From: Clostridia bacterium
GTDB lineage: Bacteria; Bacillota; Clostridia; Oscillospirales; Acutalibacteraceae
Assembly: GCA_017431035.1 (NCBI GenBank)
Contig: JAFRLW010000031.1
Span: 1 to 44,169 of the forward strand
Length of the DNA stretch: 44,169 nt
Reading direction: 5' to 3'
In this document: piece after piece, positions 1-7,906 of the stretch
How positions within the stretch are numbered: position 1 is the stretch's first letter
How the letters are laid out: the number at the start of each line of letters is the position of its first letter
Made by a program: the position numbers and the translations under genes
The notes under the pieces: model-generated
Database searches by the model: none
What the model was told of the DNA's origin: nothing
The model's input: the letters and a program-made list of their open reading frames with translations, nothing else

Positions 1-980
1 CCACGTCCGTTAGCGTCGCCCTCAATCATAATCTCGATAAAGGCATGGTTTACCATATCCATTTCTTTTTTACAGTCTTTGTATTTATAGTCCATCTCTT
101 TGCCGCCGACGATACAGTTGAGTTCTGCAAGGTCGTTAGGAACGGTCCAGTCAAGAGTTACGTTTGTAAAGGGTGACTGTGTACCCCAACGAGAAGGAGT
201 ATTAACGCCGTATATAAACGACTGTATGCACTGTTTAACCTCTTTATAGGTGAGGTTATCAGCCTTTACGAAAGGCGCAAGATAGGTGTCAAATGAGGAG
301 AACGCCTGTGCGCCTGCCCACTCGTTCTGCATAATACCGAGGAAGTTAACCATCTGGTTGCAAAGGGTGGAAAGGTGGGATGCCGGTGCGGAAGTAATCT
401 TTCCGGGAACACCGCCGAGACCCTCTTGAATAAGTTGTTTAAGCGACCAACCTGCGCAGTAACCTGTGAGCATGGAAAGGTCGTGAATATGGATGTCGGC
501 ATTGCGGTGTGCGTTGCCTATCTCATCATCATATATTTCAGACAGCCAGTAGTTTGCGGTGATAGCGCCGGAGTTTGAAAGGATAAGACCGCCTACTGAA
601 TAGGTAACGGTCGAGTTTTCCTTAACACGCCAGTCATTAACGTTAAGATAGTTGTCTACTATTGATTTGTAGTCAACCATTGTATTGCTGATGTTACGGA
701 TTTTTTCGTGCTGACGACGATAAAGAATATATGCTTTTGATACGTCGTCATAACCTGCCTTTGAGAGTACCGACTCAACACTGTCCTGTATTTTTTCAAC
801 AGTTATTGTGCCGTTCTCTATTTTAGGCTCAAAGTCAGAAGTAACCTTTAATACCAAAAAGTCGATTACCTCAGGATTATATTCTCTCTCACAAGCATCA
901 AACGCTTTGAGAATTGCGTCTTTAATCTTGTCAAGTTCAAATCCGACTATTTTTCCGTCTCGTTTTGTAACTGAATACAT
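1..980 (-). CDS. nrdD: Anaerobic ribonucleoside-triphosphate reductase, N-terminal part
   Basis: Class III glycyl-radical enzyme that reduces ribonucleoside triphosphates to dNTPs under anoxia. The gene runs off the left edge, leaving about 326 N-terminal residues; the glycyl-radical loop and zinc cysteines lie outside. Residues 1-95 form an ATP-cone allosteric domain (starts MYSVTKRDGKIVGFELDKI), followed by the reductase barrel with NADIHIHDLSMLTGYCAGW. The ATG at 980 is preceded by GGGGGAAAG. It lies downstream of its activase gene nrdG on the same strand but has its own promoter and NrdR-like boxes in the 90-bp gap. Family assignment is secure. Confidence 0.96.
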   Translation of the reverse strand, partial: MYSVTKRDGKIVGFELDKIKDAILKAFDACEREYNPEVIDFLVLKVTSDFEPKIENGTITVEKIQDSVESVLSKAGYDDVSKAYILYRRQHEKIRNISNTMVDYKSIVDNYLNVNDWRVKENSTVTYSVGGLILSNSGAITANYWLSEIYDDEIGNAHRNADIHIHDLSMLTGYCAGWSLKQLIQEGLGGVPGKITSAPASHLSTLCNQMVNFLGIMQNEWAGAQAFSSFDTYLAPFVKADNLTYKEVKQCIQSFIYGVNTPSRWGTQSPFTNVTLDWTVPNDLAELNCIVGGKEMDYKYKDCKKEMDMVNHAFIEIMIEGDANGR

Positions 981-1015
981 ATTCTTTCCCCCATTTATAA
1001 TTAGTGTGCTTATAT

Positions 1016-1066
1016 AAAATACCACATCTTTTGTCTTTTGTCAAGAGAAAACACAAGATATTGTGT
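1016..1066 (-). promoter_or_regulatory. nrdD promoter with paired NrdR-like boxes
   Basis: On the minus strand, TTGACA (1044-1039), a 17-bp spacer and TATTTT (1021-1016). Just upstream is the palindrome ACACAATATCTTGTGT (1066-1051), which fits the NrdR box consensus acaCwAtATaTwGtgt at all but one position. A weaker box, ACAAAAGATGTGGTAT (1034-1019), has its centre 32 bp away, about three helical turns, as NrdR box pairs usually do. The first palindrome could also serve as the nrdG terminator stem (AAAACACAA/TTGTGTTTT). Confidence 0.65.
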
Positions 1067-1070
1067 TTTT

Positions 1071-1763
1071 TTATATTCCCCTTATGCCTACATTTTGAAA
1101 ATAAGGCATGGCGGTTTCTTTCATTTTTTCAAGAGTTTCTCTTGAAACGGCTGAAAATCCCTCGCCTATCAGATTTCCGCTATCGACAAAGTTTTGCAGA
1201 TAATAGTTCTTTTCACCATTTATCCACTCGCCTATTTTTTTTATGTCTTCAACGGTATGCAGTTCCTTTACAACCGTTGTTCGAAACTCGTGTTCAATAT
1301 CGGTATTTCGCAAAATATCAAGAGAAAGTTCAAAGGGTTTTAAGTCATAGTTTTTTATACCGGTTGTAAGAGCATATTTCTCTTTGCTGTTTTTTATATC
1401 AACCGCAATATATTCTACAAGCCTCTGCTCCACAATCTCGTTTAATTTATCGGGATAACTGCCGTTGGTGTCAAGTTTAACTTTGTATCCCATTTCACGA
1501 ATTTTTTTGATAAAACCGCAAATATCAACCTGCATAAGCGGCTCACCGCCCGTGATAGCCACGCCGTCTAACAGGTTTGTCCTTTTAGAAAGAAAAGCGA
1601 GTATATCGTCGGGATTATATATTGAAGAAGGGTCAATCTCGGTAACAAGCGCCGCATTATGACAAAACGGACAACGAAGATTACATCCTCCCGTAAAGAC
1701 GGTTGCGGCGACATGGCCCGGAAAATCAAGCAACGTCATCTTCTGAAAACCGTATATTTTCAC
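1071..1763 (-). CDS. nrdG: Anaerobic RNR-activating radical SAM protein (NrdG2 type)
   Basis: Uses S-adenosylmethionine and a 4Fe-4S cluster to generate the glycyl radical on NrdD. The cluster motif is C27-x3-C31-x2-C34 (GGCNLRCPFCHN), followed by GGEPL. The opening KIYGFQKMTLLDFPG is typical of the roughly 230-residue clostridial NrdG2 group. I chose the GTG at 1763 (230 residues) because GGGGGTGAAAAG sits just upstream and homologues begin there; an ATG further upstream at 1835 would add 24 unconserved residues. The gene precedes nrdD in the same direction. Confidence 0.93.
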   Translation of the reverse strand: MKIYGFQKMTLLDFPGHVAATVFTGGCNLRCPFCHNAALVTEIDPSSIYNPDDILAFLSKRTNLLDGVAITGGEPLMQVDICGFIKKIREMGYKVKLDTNGSYPDKLNEIVEQRLVEYIAVDIKNSKEKYALTTGIKNYDLKPFELSLDILRNTDIEHEFRTTVVKELHTVEDIKKIGEWINGEKNYYLQNFVDSGNLIGEGFSAVSRETLEKMKETAMPYFQNVGIRGI

Positions 1764-1806
1764 CTTTTCACCCCCGACAAATTGTATTATTTTAGTGGCA
1801 AAAAGT

Positions 1807-1861
1807 ATTTTACCACAATATATCGTGGTTTGCAATATGTCATAAGCACTAGATATAAAAA
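1807..1861 (-). promoter_or_regulatory. nrdG promoter with NrdR-like boxes
   Basis: On the minus strand, TTGCAA (1835-1830), 17-bp spacer, TAAAAT (1812-1807). The spacer is filled by the palindrome ACCACGATATATTGTGGT (1829-1812), an NrdR-box match. A weaker box, TTTTTATATCTAGTGC (1861-1846), is centred 33 bp upstream. NrdR is known to repress nrd operons through such pairs; no nrdR gene is in the window. Confidence 0.6.
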
Positions 1862-1893
1862 TTATTTTTAGTCAGTTTTTATAAAAATACCGC

Positions 1894-1922
1894 TTGACTA
1901 AAGAGAAACTTTTCGTTATAAT
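1894..1922 (+). promoter_or_regulatory. tRNA-Arg promoter
   Basis: TTGACT (1894-1899), 17-bp spacer, TATAAT (1917-1922), placed 10 bp before the tRNA. Confidence 0.8.
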
Positions 1923-1932
1923 ATCATTACAC

Positions 1933-2009
1933 GCGCTGATAGCTCAGTTGGATAGAGCATCTGCCTTCTAAGCAGAGGGTCGGGGGTTCGAATCCCTTTC
2001 AGCGTGCCA
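1933..2009 (+). tRNA. tRNA-Arg (anticodon TCT)
   Basis: A 77-nt gene with encoded CCA. Acceptor stem GCGCTGA/TCAGCGT, anticodon loop CTTCTAA giving anticodon TCT (reads AGA), T-arm GGGGGTTCGAATCCC. All arms fold. Confidence 0.96.
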
Positions 2010-2050
2010 AAAAAGGAATGCTATACCGCAAGGTATGACATTCCTTTTTT
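2010..2050 (+). terminator. tRNA-Arg terminator
   Basis: A long hairpin, AAGGAATG...TATACC-GCAA-GGTAT...CATTCCTT, runs into a T-tract directly after the tRNA CCA. Confidence 0.85.
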
Positions 2051-2093
2051 ATTATAATGTAGATTATATACTTTGATAAACTTTACATTAGAA

Positions 2094-2124
2094 AAACACC
2101 GTACAAACTGTACGGTGTTTTATT
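2094..2124 (-). terminator. spoIVA terminator (bidirectional)
   Basis: Perfect stem AACACCGTAC/GTACGGTGTT with an AAACT-type loop and A/T tracts on both sides. It lies 22 bp past the spoIVA stop and can also stop read-through from the tRNA side. Confidence 0.75.
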
Positions 2125-2145
2125 ATCGGTAAAAATATTATATTA

Positions 2146-3621
2146 TTATAATATAATACATATAAGTCCGTTACAACCCTCATTGATCACCCTCTCTAAC
2201 GTTTCTTGAACACGGCTTCTTGCATCCGCCGGCATTTTGGCGAGTTTGGTATGAAGCCCCTCGTTTACGAGTTCGTGCAGTGATTTACCGAAGATATTAG
2301 AGTCCCAAATCTTAACGGGATCTTCCTCAAACTCACTAAGCAGGTATTTTACAAGATCCTCCGATTGTTTTTCGCTTCCGACTATGGGGTTGACTTCGGT
2401 ATTTATATTCGCACGCATAAGGTGTATTGACGGAGCCGAAGCGGAAAGTTTTACGCCGTAGCGTCCTCCCTGTTTTATTATTTCAGGCTCTTTAAGGGTC
2501 AGTTCGCTGATATCGGGCATAACTATTCCGTAACCGGTTGCTTCTACCTCATCAAGAGCGTCTTTAACTCGCATATAACTCTTTTTGATTTCGGCAAGTT
2601 CTTTAACGCCGGACATAAGTTCCTGTTCATCGTTTATATCAAGACCGGTTGTTTCGGCAAGTATTTTATAAAACAGTTCTTTTTTAGTTTCTATAAGTAC
2701 CGTGGCAACGCCTTTGCCGAGTTCGATATTCTCTACTACTGCCCTATCGACGTTTTCATCATTTTTGAAGCGTTCTTCAAAAGCGTTTACATCCCTTATA
2801 TGCTTTATATTCTCCGTAGCGGTTTTTATTGTATCGGTGATATCTCTTCTGAGCGGATGTTCAAGGGAGAGTGTGTTTATCCAGCGTGGGAAGTTTATTT
2901 CAATTTCTTTGACCGGGAACTCATAAAGAATACGTGAAAGTATTTTCTTTATCATATCCTCGCTGAGTTCCAAACAGTTTACGGGTATAACCGAAACCCC
3001 GTATTCACTACTCATTTTATCGGCGAGTTCCGCTGTTTCCTCTGAGTACGGGTCGGTGGAGTTGAGAAGGACTACAAACGGTTTATTTATGCCTTTAAGT
3101 TCGTCTATAACCCTTTTTTCCGCTTCCTTGTATTCTTCTCTCGGTATATCGCTGATACTGCCGTCGGTAGTGATTACAAGTCCTATAGTAGAGTGTTCGT
3201 TTATAACCTTGTTGGTGCCGACCTCAGCCGCCATATTAAAGGGTACCGGCTCGTCAAACCAAGGGGTTCTGACCATACGAGGCTCGTCATTTTCTATATA
3301 GCCGAGCGAACTCGGTACTATGTAGCCTACGCAGTCTATAAGCCGAACGTTCATATTTGCGGTATTATCAATAGTAATTTTTACACCCGTTTCCGGAACA
3401 AACTTCGGCTCGGTGGTCATAATAGTTCTGCCGGATGAGGACTGCGGCATTTCGTCAAGCGCACGGTCTCTGCCCGATTCGTCATCAATATTCGGCACAA
3501 CTATTTTTTCCATAAACTGCTTAATAAAGGTGGATTTACCTGTCCTGACGGGACCTACAATACCTATATAGATATCCCCTTTTGTCCGCTCTGCAATATC
3601 TTTATATATGTTTACTGCCAT
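2146..3621 (-). CDS. spoIVA: Stage IV sporulation protein A
   Basis: ATP-hydrolysing cytoskeletal protein that polymerises on the forespore outer membrane as the base of the spore coat. It is 491 residues, essentially the length of Bacillus subtilis SpoIVA (492). The N-terminal TRAFAC/AAA-like domain has the Walker A GIVGPVRTGKSTF, and the C-terminal domain ends in the family's short hydrophobic tail (NGLICIIL). I took the ATG at 3621 because GGAGGAAGATTT precedes it; an upstream ATG at 3672 lacks a site. The gene stands alone and should be under the mother-cell sigma-E regulon, although I did not resolve a promoter. It shows the organism descends from spore formers. Confidence 0.97.
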   Translation of the reverse strand: MAVNIYKDIAERTKGDIYIGIVGPVRTGKSTFIKQFMEKIVVPNIDDESGRDRALDEMPQSSSGRTIMTTEPKFVPETGVKITIDNTANMNVRLIDCVGYIVPSSLGYIENDEPRMVRTPWFDEPVPFNMAAEVGTNKVINEHSTIGLVITTDGSISDIPREEYKEAEKRVIDELKGINKPFVVLLNSTDPYSEETAELADKMSSEYGVSVIPVNCLELSEDMIKKILSRILYEFPVKEIEINFPRWINTLSLEHPLRRDITDTIKTATENIKHIRDVNAFEERFKNDENVDRAVVENIELGKGVATVLIETKKELFYKILAETTGLDINDEQELMSGVKELAEIKKSYMRVKDALDEVEATGYGIVMPDISELTLKEPEIIKQGGRYGVKLSASAPSIHLMRANINTEVNPIVGSEKQSEDLVKYLLSEFEEDPVKIWDSNIFGKSLHELVNEGLHTKLAKMPADARSRVQETLERVINEGCNGLICIIL

Positions 3622-3764
3622 AAATCTTCCTCCGAAAAGTATTTTATGGTTAATAGTATGATTTTTTATCAAAACATATACCTACCTTGCAGGCAATAAA
3701 TCTATTGTGTTTGACTAAAACAAGTTATTATTATATAATAGGTGTATCGAAACGGAGAGATTAT

Positions 3765-4214
3765 ATGACAAGAATACTTTTTGTCTGCCACGGGAATATT
3801 TGCAGAAGTCCTATGGCAGAGTTTATTTTCAAAAAACTGATAAAAGAAGCACATAAAGAAAATGATTTTTATGTAGAATCCGCCGCAACAAGCACCGAGG
3901 AACTCGGAAACCCGGTATATCCTCCTGCAAAGAAAGAACTGTTAAAACACGGCATAGACCCTACCGGTAAACACTCAAGACAAATGACTAAGTTTGACTA
4001 CGAAGAGTTTGATTACATCTTTATAATGGATGAAAATAACGCACGGAATATAAAATATATTATCGGTGAGGACGTTTGCAAAAAGGTTTATAAACTGCTC
4101 GATTTTGCGGAAATCGGCGGAGACGTTCCCGATCCGTGGTACTTTGGCAATTACGATACGGTTTATAATACTATATACACGGCGTGCAATAAAATAATCG
4201 AAAAGTTATCTTAA
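3765..4214 (+). CDS. Low-molecular-weight protein tyrosine phosphatase
   Basis: Cytoplasmic 149-residue phosphatase. The N-terminal P-loop CHGNICRS holds nucleophile Cys8 and Arg14 in the C-x5-R(S) pattern, and the general-acid aspartate sits in the PDP motif near residue 123 (GGDVPDPWYFG). Length and layout match YwlE/YfkJ-type enzymes, some of which dephosphorylate protein arginine, so the real substrate is open. The start at 3765 follows GGAGAG. The gene is monocistronic, divergent from spoIVA. Confidence 0.93.
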   Translation: MTRILFVCHGNICRSPMAEFIFKKLIKEAHKENDFYVESAATSTEELGNPVYPPAKKELLKHGIDPTGKHSRQMTKFDYEEFDYIFIMDENNARNIKYIIGEDVCKKVYKLLDFAEIGGDVPDPWYFGNYDTVYNTIYTACNKIIEKLS

Positions 4215-4217
4215 TTC

Positions 4218-4246
4218 TTGACTTTTTGAGTTGTTTTTTATATAAT
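4218..4246 (+). promoter_or_regulatory. Promoter upstream of the tRNA-Ser region
   Basis: TTGACT (4218-4223), 17-bp spacer, TATAAT (4241-4246). The transcript would cross the tRNA-Ser fragment and hairpin block before the intact tRNA at 4483. The TATAAT at 4473-4478 is too close to the tRNA 5' end to act as its -10. Confidence 0.6.
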
Positions 4247-4277
4247 TATTTTCGGTCGATTTTTATTCATATTATAC

Positions 4278-4421
4278 TCGGAGACGTATCGAAGTGGGGA
4301 CGTTTGTGAGCGCCGCCGGTGGCGGATGAAGCGAACAAAAAGGAGTGGCAGCGGTCGAAATTATGCGAAGCGAACAGCGAGCTGATAATTTCGGGCACCG
4401 CAACAGGACATAACGGGGCTG
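4278..4421 (+). pseudogene. Broken 5' copy of tRNA-Ser split by a 111-bp hairpin block
   Basis: Bases 4278-4297 are identical to 4481-4500, the start of tRNA-Ser. After a 111-bp block, 4409-4421 is identical to the next tRNA segment at 4502-4514 (CATAACGGGGCTG), then the copy diverges. The block folds: CCGCC-GGT-GGCGG, and GCGGT...GAAATTAT pairing with ATAATTTC...ACCGC. This looks like a tRNA copy interrupted by an insertion, or a repeat carrying tRNA pieces. Confidence 0.65.
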
Positions 4422-4456
4422 CCCCGTTAGAATACAAATCCTCATTTGTATGTTTT
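4412..4456 (+). terminator. Hairpin pair ending the broken tRNA copy
   Basis: AACGGGG-CTG-CCCCGTT is followed by ATACAAAT-CCTC-ATTTGTAT and then GTTTTT. The second hairpin with its T-run could end a transcript before the intact tRNA. Confidence 0.5.
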
Positions 4457-4482
4457 TCATATTTTTTTAAATTATAATATTC

Positions 4483-4571
4483 GGAGACGTATCGAAGTGG
4501 TCATAACGGGGCTGACTCGAAATCAGTTAGGGAGCAATCCCCCGCGAGTTCGAATCTCGCCGTCTCCGCCA
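4483..4571 (+). tRNA. tRNA-Ser (anticodon CGA)
   Basis: An 89-nt class II tRNA with encoded CCA. Acceptor GGAGACG/CGTCTCC, anticodon loop CTCGAAA (anticodon CGA, reads UCG), a long variable arm around GGGAGCAATCCCC, and T-arm GCGAGTTCGAATCTCGC. Confidence 0.95.
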
Positions 4572-4610
4572 AAAAAGACTCAGTTACACTTTTGTGTGGC
4601 TGAGTTTTTT
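4572..4610 (+). terminator. tRNA-Ser terminator
   Basis: Stem CTCAGTTACAC-TTTT-GTGTGGCTGAG followed by TTTTTT. Confidence 0.8.
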
Positions 4611-4619
4611 CAGTTTGTG

Positions 4620-4773
4620 GTGAGATTCGAACAGGACGTTCGGCGAAGCCGATGACAATCTTCCGGTGGATGATTGCAAAGTCCGCATGCGTGCCGAGGC
4701 GACAGTCGCCTCGGGCGAATCTCGCATCTTAGCCAAAAAAACTCAGTTACACTTTTGAGTGGCTGAGTTTTTT
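4620..4773 (+). repeat. Degenerate tRNA-Ser 3' end plus second terminator copy, bounded by inverted T-arm sequence
   Basis: The block opens with GTGAGATTCGAAC, the T-arm in reverse complement, and closes with GGCGAATCTCGC before a decayed tRNA 3' end and a second terminator (4735-4773) that is near-identical to the one at 4572-4610. Inside is a strong hairpin CCGAGGCGA-CAG-TCGCCTCGG. No ORF is credible. Confidence 0.6.
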
Positions 4774-4805
4774 ATTGTGAGATTATTTTGCCGAAAGATT
4801 TTTAA

Positions 4806-4835
4806 TTGAAAAGTTATAAAATAATATGATATAAT
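4806..4835 (+). promoter_or_regulatory. Promoter of the aldo/keto reductase
   Basis: TTGAAA (4806-4811), 18-bp spacer, TATAAT (4830-4835), 24 bp ahead of the ATG. Confidence 0.65.
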
Positions 4836-4859
4836 TAAAAAAACAAAAAGGAGGACGAA

Positions 4860-5990
4860 ATGGACAACAACAAGTTTTTTCCTGAAATTAAAGGCAATTT
4901 CGGTTTTGGTTGTATGCGACTTCCTATGGCAGAGGGCAAAGTGTCACTAAAAGAGTTTTGTGAAATGGCTGATATATTTTTAGACGCCGGTTTTAACTAT
5001 TTTGACACGGCTCACGGGTATCTTGACGGACAGAGCGAACCTGCGATAAGGGAGTGCGTTTCCAAAAGATATAGCAGAGAAAAGTTTGTACTGACTGATA
5101 AACTATCTACCTTTCATTTTAACAAAAATGAAGAGATTTTCCCTCTTTTTGAAAAGCAACTGCGTAATGCCGGTGTAGAGTATTTTGATTTTTATCTTAT
5201 GCACGCACAAGATAAAAGAATATACGAAAAATACAAGCGACTAAAAGCTTATGAAACGGCATATAAACTAAAAGAAAAAGGTATTATTCGTCATTTCGGT
5301 ATCTCTTTTCACGATAAGGCTGACGTTCTTGATATGATACTTACCGAACATCCCGAAATAGAAGTTGTTCAAATACAGTTAAACTACATAGATTACGAGG
5401 ACGCCTCGGTTGAAAGCAAAAAGGTTTATGAGGTGTGCGAAAAGCACGGAAAACCCGCTATTGCTATGGAGCCTGTAAAGGGCGGAAGTCTTGTAAACCT
5501 ACCCCCTGCCGCCGACCAAATACTAAAAGAGTTAAAGGGCGGAAGTAACGCAAGTTATGCCCTGCGGTTTGCGGCGAGTTTTCCTAATATGGCAATGGTT
5601 ATTTCCGGTATGAGCGATATATCGCAGGTAAAAGACAACGTATCATTTATGAAAGATTTCAAACCTATTAACCATAAAGAAAAGGAAGCCATAAAAAAAG
5701 TTTGTGAAATATTCCGCTCGCAAAACCTGATACCTTGTACCGGTTGCAGATACTGCGTTCTTGACAACGACTGCCCGAAAGACATACAAATACCCGACCT
5801 TTTTGCCGCACTAAACGCAAACAACGCTTTCCACAGTTGGAACACCGAATACTATTACAATAACGTATTAACTGTAGGTCACGGCAAAGCGTCCGACTGT
5901 ATAAAATGCGGAAAATGTGAAAACATTTGCCCTCAACATTTAGAGATTAGAAAACTGCTAACAGACGTGGCAAAAGTTTTTGAAAACTAA
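4860..5990 (+). CDS. Aldo/keto reductase with C-terminal 4Fe-4S domain
   Basis: 376-residue cytoplasmic oxidoreductase. The N-terminal AKR barrel (FGFGCMRLP, then FDTAHGY with Asp49 and Tyr54 of the catalytic tetrad) is followed by a bacterial ferredoxin-like tail with two cysteine clusters: C-x2-C-x2-C near 293-299 with a further CP near 305, and CIKCGKCENICP near 347. Such iron-sulfur AKRs are common in anaerobes; the electron route and carbonyl substrate are not known. AAAAGGAGG lies 6 bp before the ATG. It is a single-gene unit with its own promoter and terminator. Confidence 0.93.
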   Translation: MDNNKFFPEIKGNFGFGCMRLPMAEGKVSLKEFCEMADIFLDAGFNYFDTAHGYLDGQSEPAIRECVSKRYSREKFVLTDKLSTFHFNKNEEIFPLFEKQLRNAGVEYFDFYLMHAQDKRIYEKYKRLKAYETAYKLKEKGIIRHFGISFHDKADVLDMILTEHPEIEVVQIQLNYIDYEDASVESKKVYEVCEKHGKPAIAMEPVKGGSLVNLPPAADQILKELKGGSNASYALRFAASFPNMAMVISGMSDISQVKDNVSFMKDFKPINHKEKEAIKKVCEIFRSQNLIPCTGCRYCVLDNDCPKDIQIPDLFAALNANNAFHSWNTEYYYNNVLTVGHGKASDCIKCGKCENICPQHLEIRKLLTDVAKVFEN

Positions 5991-5997
5991 AGTATAA

Positions 5998-6037
5998 AAA
6001 TCACCCTCGGTTATTTTGAAATAATCGAGGGATTTTT
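5998..6037 (+). terminator. Terminator after the aldo/keto reductase
   Basis: Stem CCCTCGGTTATTT/AATAATCGAGGG followed by ATTTTTC. Confidence 0.8.
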
Positions 6038-6038
6038 C

Positions 6039-6067
6039 TTGACATAATATATACTTCGTGATATGAT
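6039..6067 (+). promoter_or_regulatory. Promoter of the PadR-DUF1700-DUF4097 operon
   Basis: TTGACA (6039-6044), 17-bp spacer, TATGAT (6062-6067). Confidence 0.75.
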
Positions 6068-6091
6068 GTATTATGTAACAGGAGGTAATTT

Positions 6092-6409
6092 ATGGACGCT
6101 CAATTAAAAAGAGGTTTGCTTGACGTGTGCGTTCTTGCCGCTATTAAAAACGAGGATTCCTACGGATATAAGATTATAAAAGATTTAAGCGAGTATATCA
6201 AACTGTCCGAATCCACCCTTTATACCATATTAAAACGGCTTGAGGGCGGCGGAATGCTGACGGTAAGAAGCGCTGAACACTTCGGCAGACTAAGAAAATA
6301 CTATCATATAACCAAGAGCGGTATAAACCGCATAGAAGAGTTCAAAAGCGAGTGGAAAGAGATAATTTCCATTTATGAGTTTGTCACAAAGGAGGATAAT
6401 AATGAATAA
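6092..6409 (+). CDS. PadR-family transcriptional regulator
   Basis: 105-residue winged-helix repressor: LKRGLLDVCVLAAIKNEDSYGY then STLYTILKRLEGGGML, the PadR recognition region. Family members bind their own promoter and release it in response to phenolics or membrane-active compounds; the ligand here is unknown. AGGAGGT precedes the ATG. Its last codons overlap the next gene by 8 bp, so it is translationally coupled to the membrane protein it probably controls. Confidence 0.93.
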   Translation: MDAQLKRGLLDVCVLAAIKNEDSYGYKIIKDLSEYIKLSESTLYTILKRLEGGGMLTVRSAEHFGRLRKYYHITKSGINRIEEFKSEWKEIISIYEFVTKEDNNE

Positions 6410-7004
6410 AACCGAATTTTTATCCCGGCTGAAATCTGCACTTACGGGACTTCCGGAAGAAGATATAGCCGAGCGAATAGAGTTTTACAGCGAGATAATA
6501 GACGACCGTATCGAAGAAGGTATGAGCGAGGAAGAAGCGGTTTCGAAAATCGGAACTATAGACGAAGTAAAGGCGCAAATACTATCCGACATCCCCTTTC
6601 CGAAAATAATAAAGGATAGAATAAAACCAAAGAGAAAGTTAAGTGCGATAGAAATCGTTTTGATTATTTTAGGATTTCCCGTTTGGTTTCCCGTAATCGT
6701 ATCACTCATTACCGTAGCGCTTTCTTTATACGTCGTGGTTTTATCGCTCATCATTTCCCTTTGGGCAGTTTTCTTGTCTTTAGCAATCACCACAGTTGCG
6801 GGAATTATCATAGGGGTATTTTATTGCACACAAAAAGACTATATCAGAGGCGTTATGCTGATAGGCGCCTCTCTATGTATAGCAGGCGTTTCGATTTTTG
6901 TATATTACGGTTGTCTTGCGGCTACTAAAGGCATTATTAAACTCACGAAAAAAGCCGGTATCGCTATCAAGTCTTTATTTGTGGGAAAGGAGAAAACAAA
7001 ATGA
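6402..7004 (+). CDS. DUF1700 family membrane protein
   Basis: 200 residues. The first 85 are a soluble, acidic HAAS-like domain (MNKTEFLSRLKSALTGLPEE and GMSEEEAVSKIG), followed by three or four hydrophobic segments between about residues 90 and 180. The start at 6402 follows AAAGGAGG and overlaps the PadR stop. PadR-DUF1700-DUF4097 is a widespread Firmicutes trio thought to act at the envelope; the molecular role is not established. Confidence 0.9.
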   Translation: MNKTEFLSRLKSALTGLPEEDIAERIEFYSEIIDDRIEEGMSEEEAVSKIGTIDEVKAQILSDIPFPKIIKDRIKPKRKLSAIEIVLIILGFPVWFPVIVSLITVALSLYVVVLSLIISLWAVFLSLAITTVAGIIIGVFYCTQKDYIRGVMLIGASLCIAGVSIFVYYGCLAATKGIIKLTKKAGIAIKSLFVGKEKTK

Positions 7005-7903
7005 AAAAAGGTTTTATTATCGCCGCCACTGTACTTATAGTCATAGGCGCTGTGCTTTTCGTTTTCGCTTTCAGAGAAACCGGTTATGATCTAAAAAAAC
7101 TTGACGCCACCGAATACGAAACCAATACATATACATTAAATGAAGATTATTCCTCTATAAAAATAAAAACATACGAGGCAGACGTAGTATTTACCCCCTC
7201 GGAAAACGGACAGACAAAGGTAGTTCTATTAGAGTCTAAAAAAGAAAAATACGACGTTTTAGTAGAAAATAACACTTTGACAATAACTGCAAAAGATACA
7301 CGTGAGTGGTATGATCATATATCGTTTTTTTCGGTAAAACAGGCAATAGTAACGGTATCAATTCCGCTTAAAGCATATAATTCATTAGATATTTCTTCAG
7401 GCACGGGCGACGTTGTTCTTACTAATAATTTTTCTACTCATACAGGAAAAATCAAAGTTTCCACAGGCGATATAAATATAAAAAATATAGATGCTAAAAG
7501 CCTTGACCTATCGGTTTCCACCGGAACGATAAACTGTAAAAATGTAAACTGTAATGAAGATATTGTCTCAATTGTGAGCACCGGGCAAACAAACTTTACA
7601 AATACTGTTTGCCGCACACTTAAATCAAAAGGAAGCACAGGAGATATAAAACTTAAAAACGTTGTCGCTAAAGATTGTTTTTCTATTAAAAGAAGTACAG
7701 GCGAAGTTTATTTTGATAACTGTGACGCAAATGAGATTGAGGTTAAAACTTCAACGGGAGATGTGAGCGGTACGCTTAAAACCGAAAAGGTGTTTATAAC
7801 AAAAACCTCAACAGGAACTGTAAACGTGCCAAAAACCATTTCGGGCGGAAAATGCGAGATAACAACATCCACAGGTGATATAATAATTGATATAGCAAAA
7901 TAA
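7001..7903 (+). CDS. DUF4097 beta-repeat surface protein
   Basis: 300 residues. One N-terminal membrane anchor (residues 4-24) precedes an extracytoplasmic right-handed beta-repeat domain built from many STGD/STGT repeats, the hallmark of DUF4097. Its ATG overlaps the DUF1700 stop (ATGA), so it is the third member of the PadR operon. Function is unknown; the pairing suggests membrane-stress or envelope sensing. Confidence 0.9.
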   Translation: MKKGFIIAATVLIVIGAVLFVFAFRETGYDLKKLDATEYETNTYTLNEDYSSIKIKTYEADVVFTPSENGQTKVVLLESKKEKYDVLVENNTLTITAKDTREWYDHISFFSVKQAIVTVSIPLKAYNSLDISSGTGDVVLTNNFSTHTGKIKVSTGDINIKNIDAKSLDLSVSTGTINCKNVNCNEDIVSIVSTGQTNFTNTVCRTLKSKGSTGDIKLKNVVAKDCFSIKRSTGEVYFDNCDANEIEVKTSTGDVSGTLKTEKVFITKTSTGTVNVPKTISGGKCEITTSTGDIIIDIAK

Positions 7904-7906
7904 CAA

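Noticed and set aside
375-1017. Rightward ORFs opposite nrdD
   Set aside because: They are shadows of nrdD on the other strand, without RBS or family similarity.
4446-4655. ORF across the tRNA-Ser gene (69 codons)
   Set aside because: It reads through the tRNA and terminator and has no RBS or known domain.
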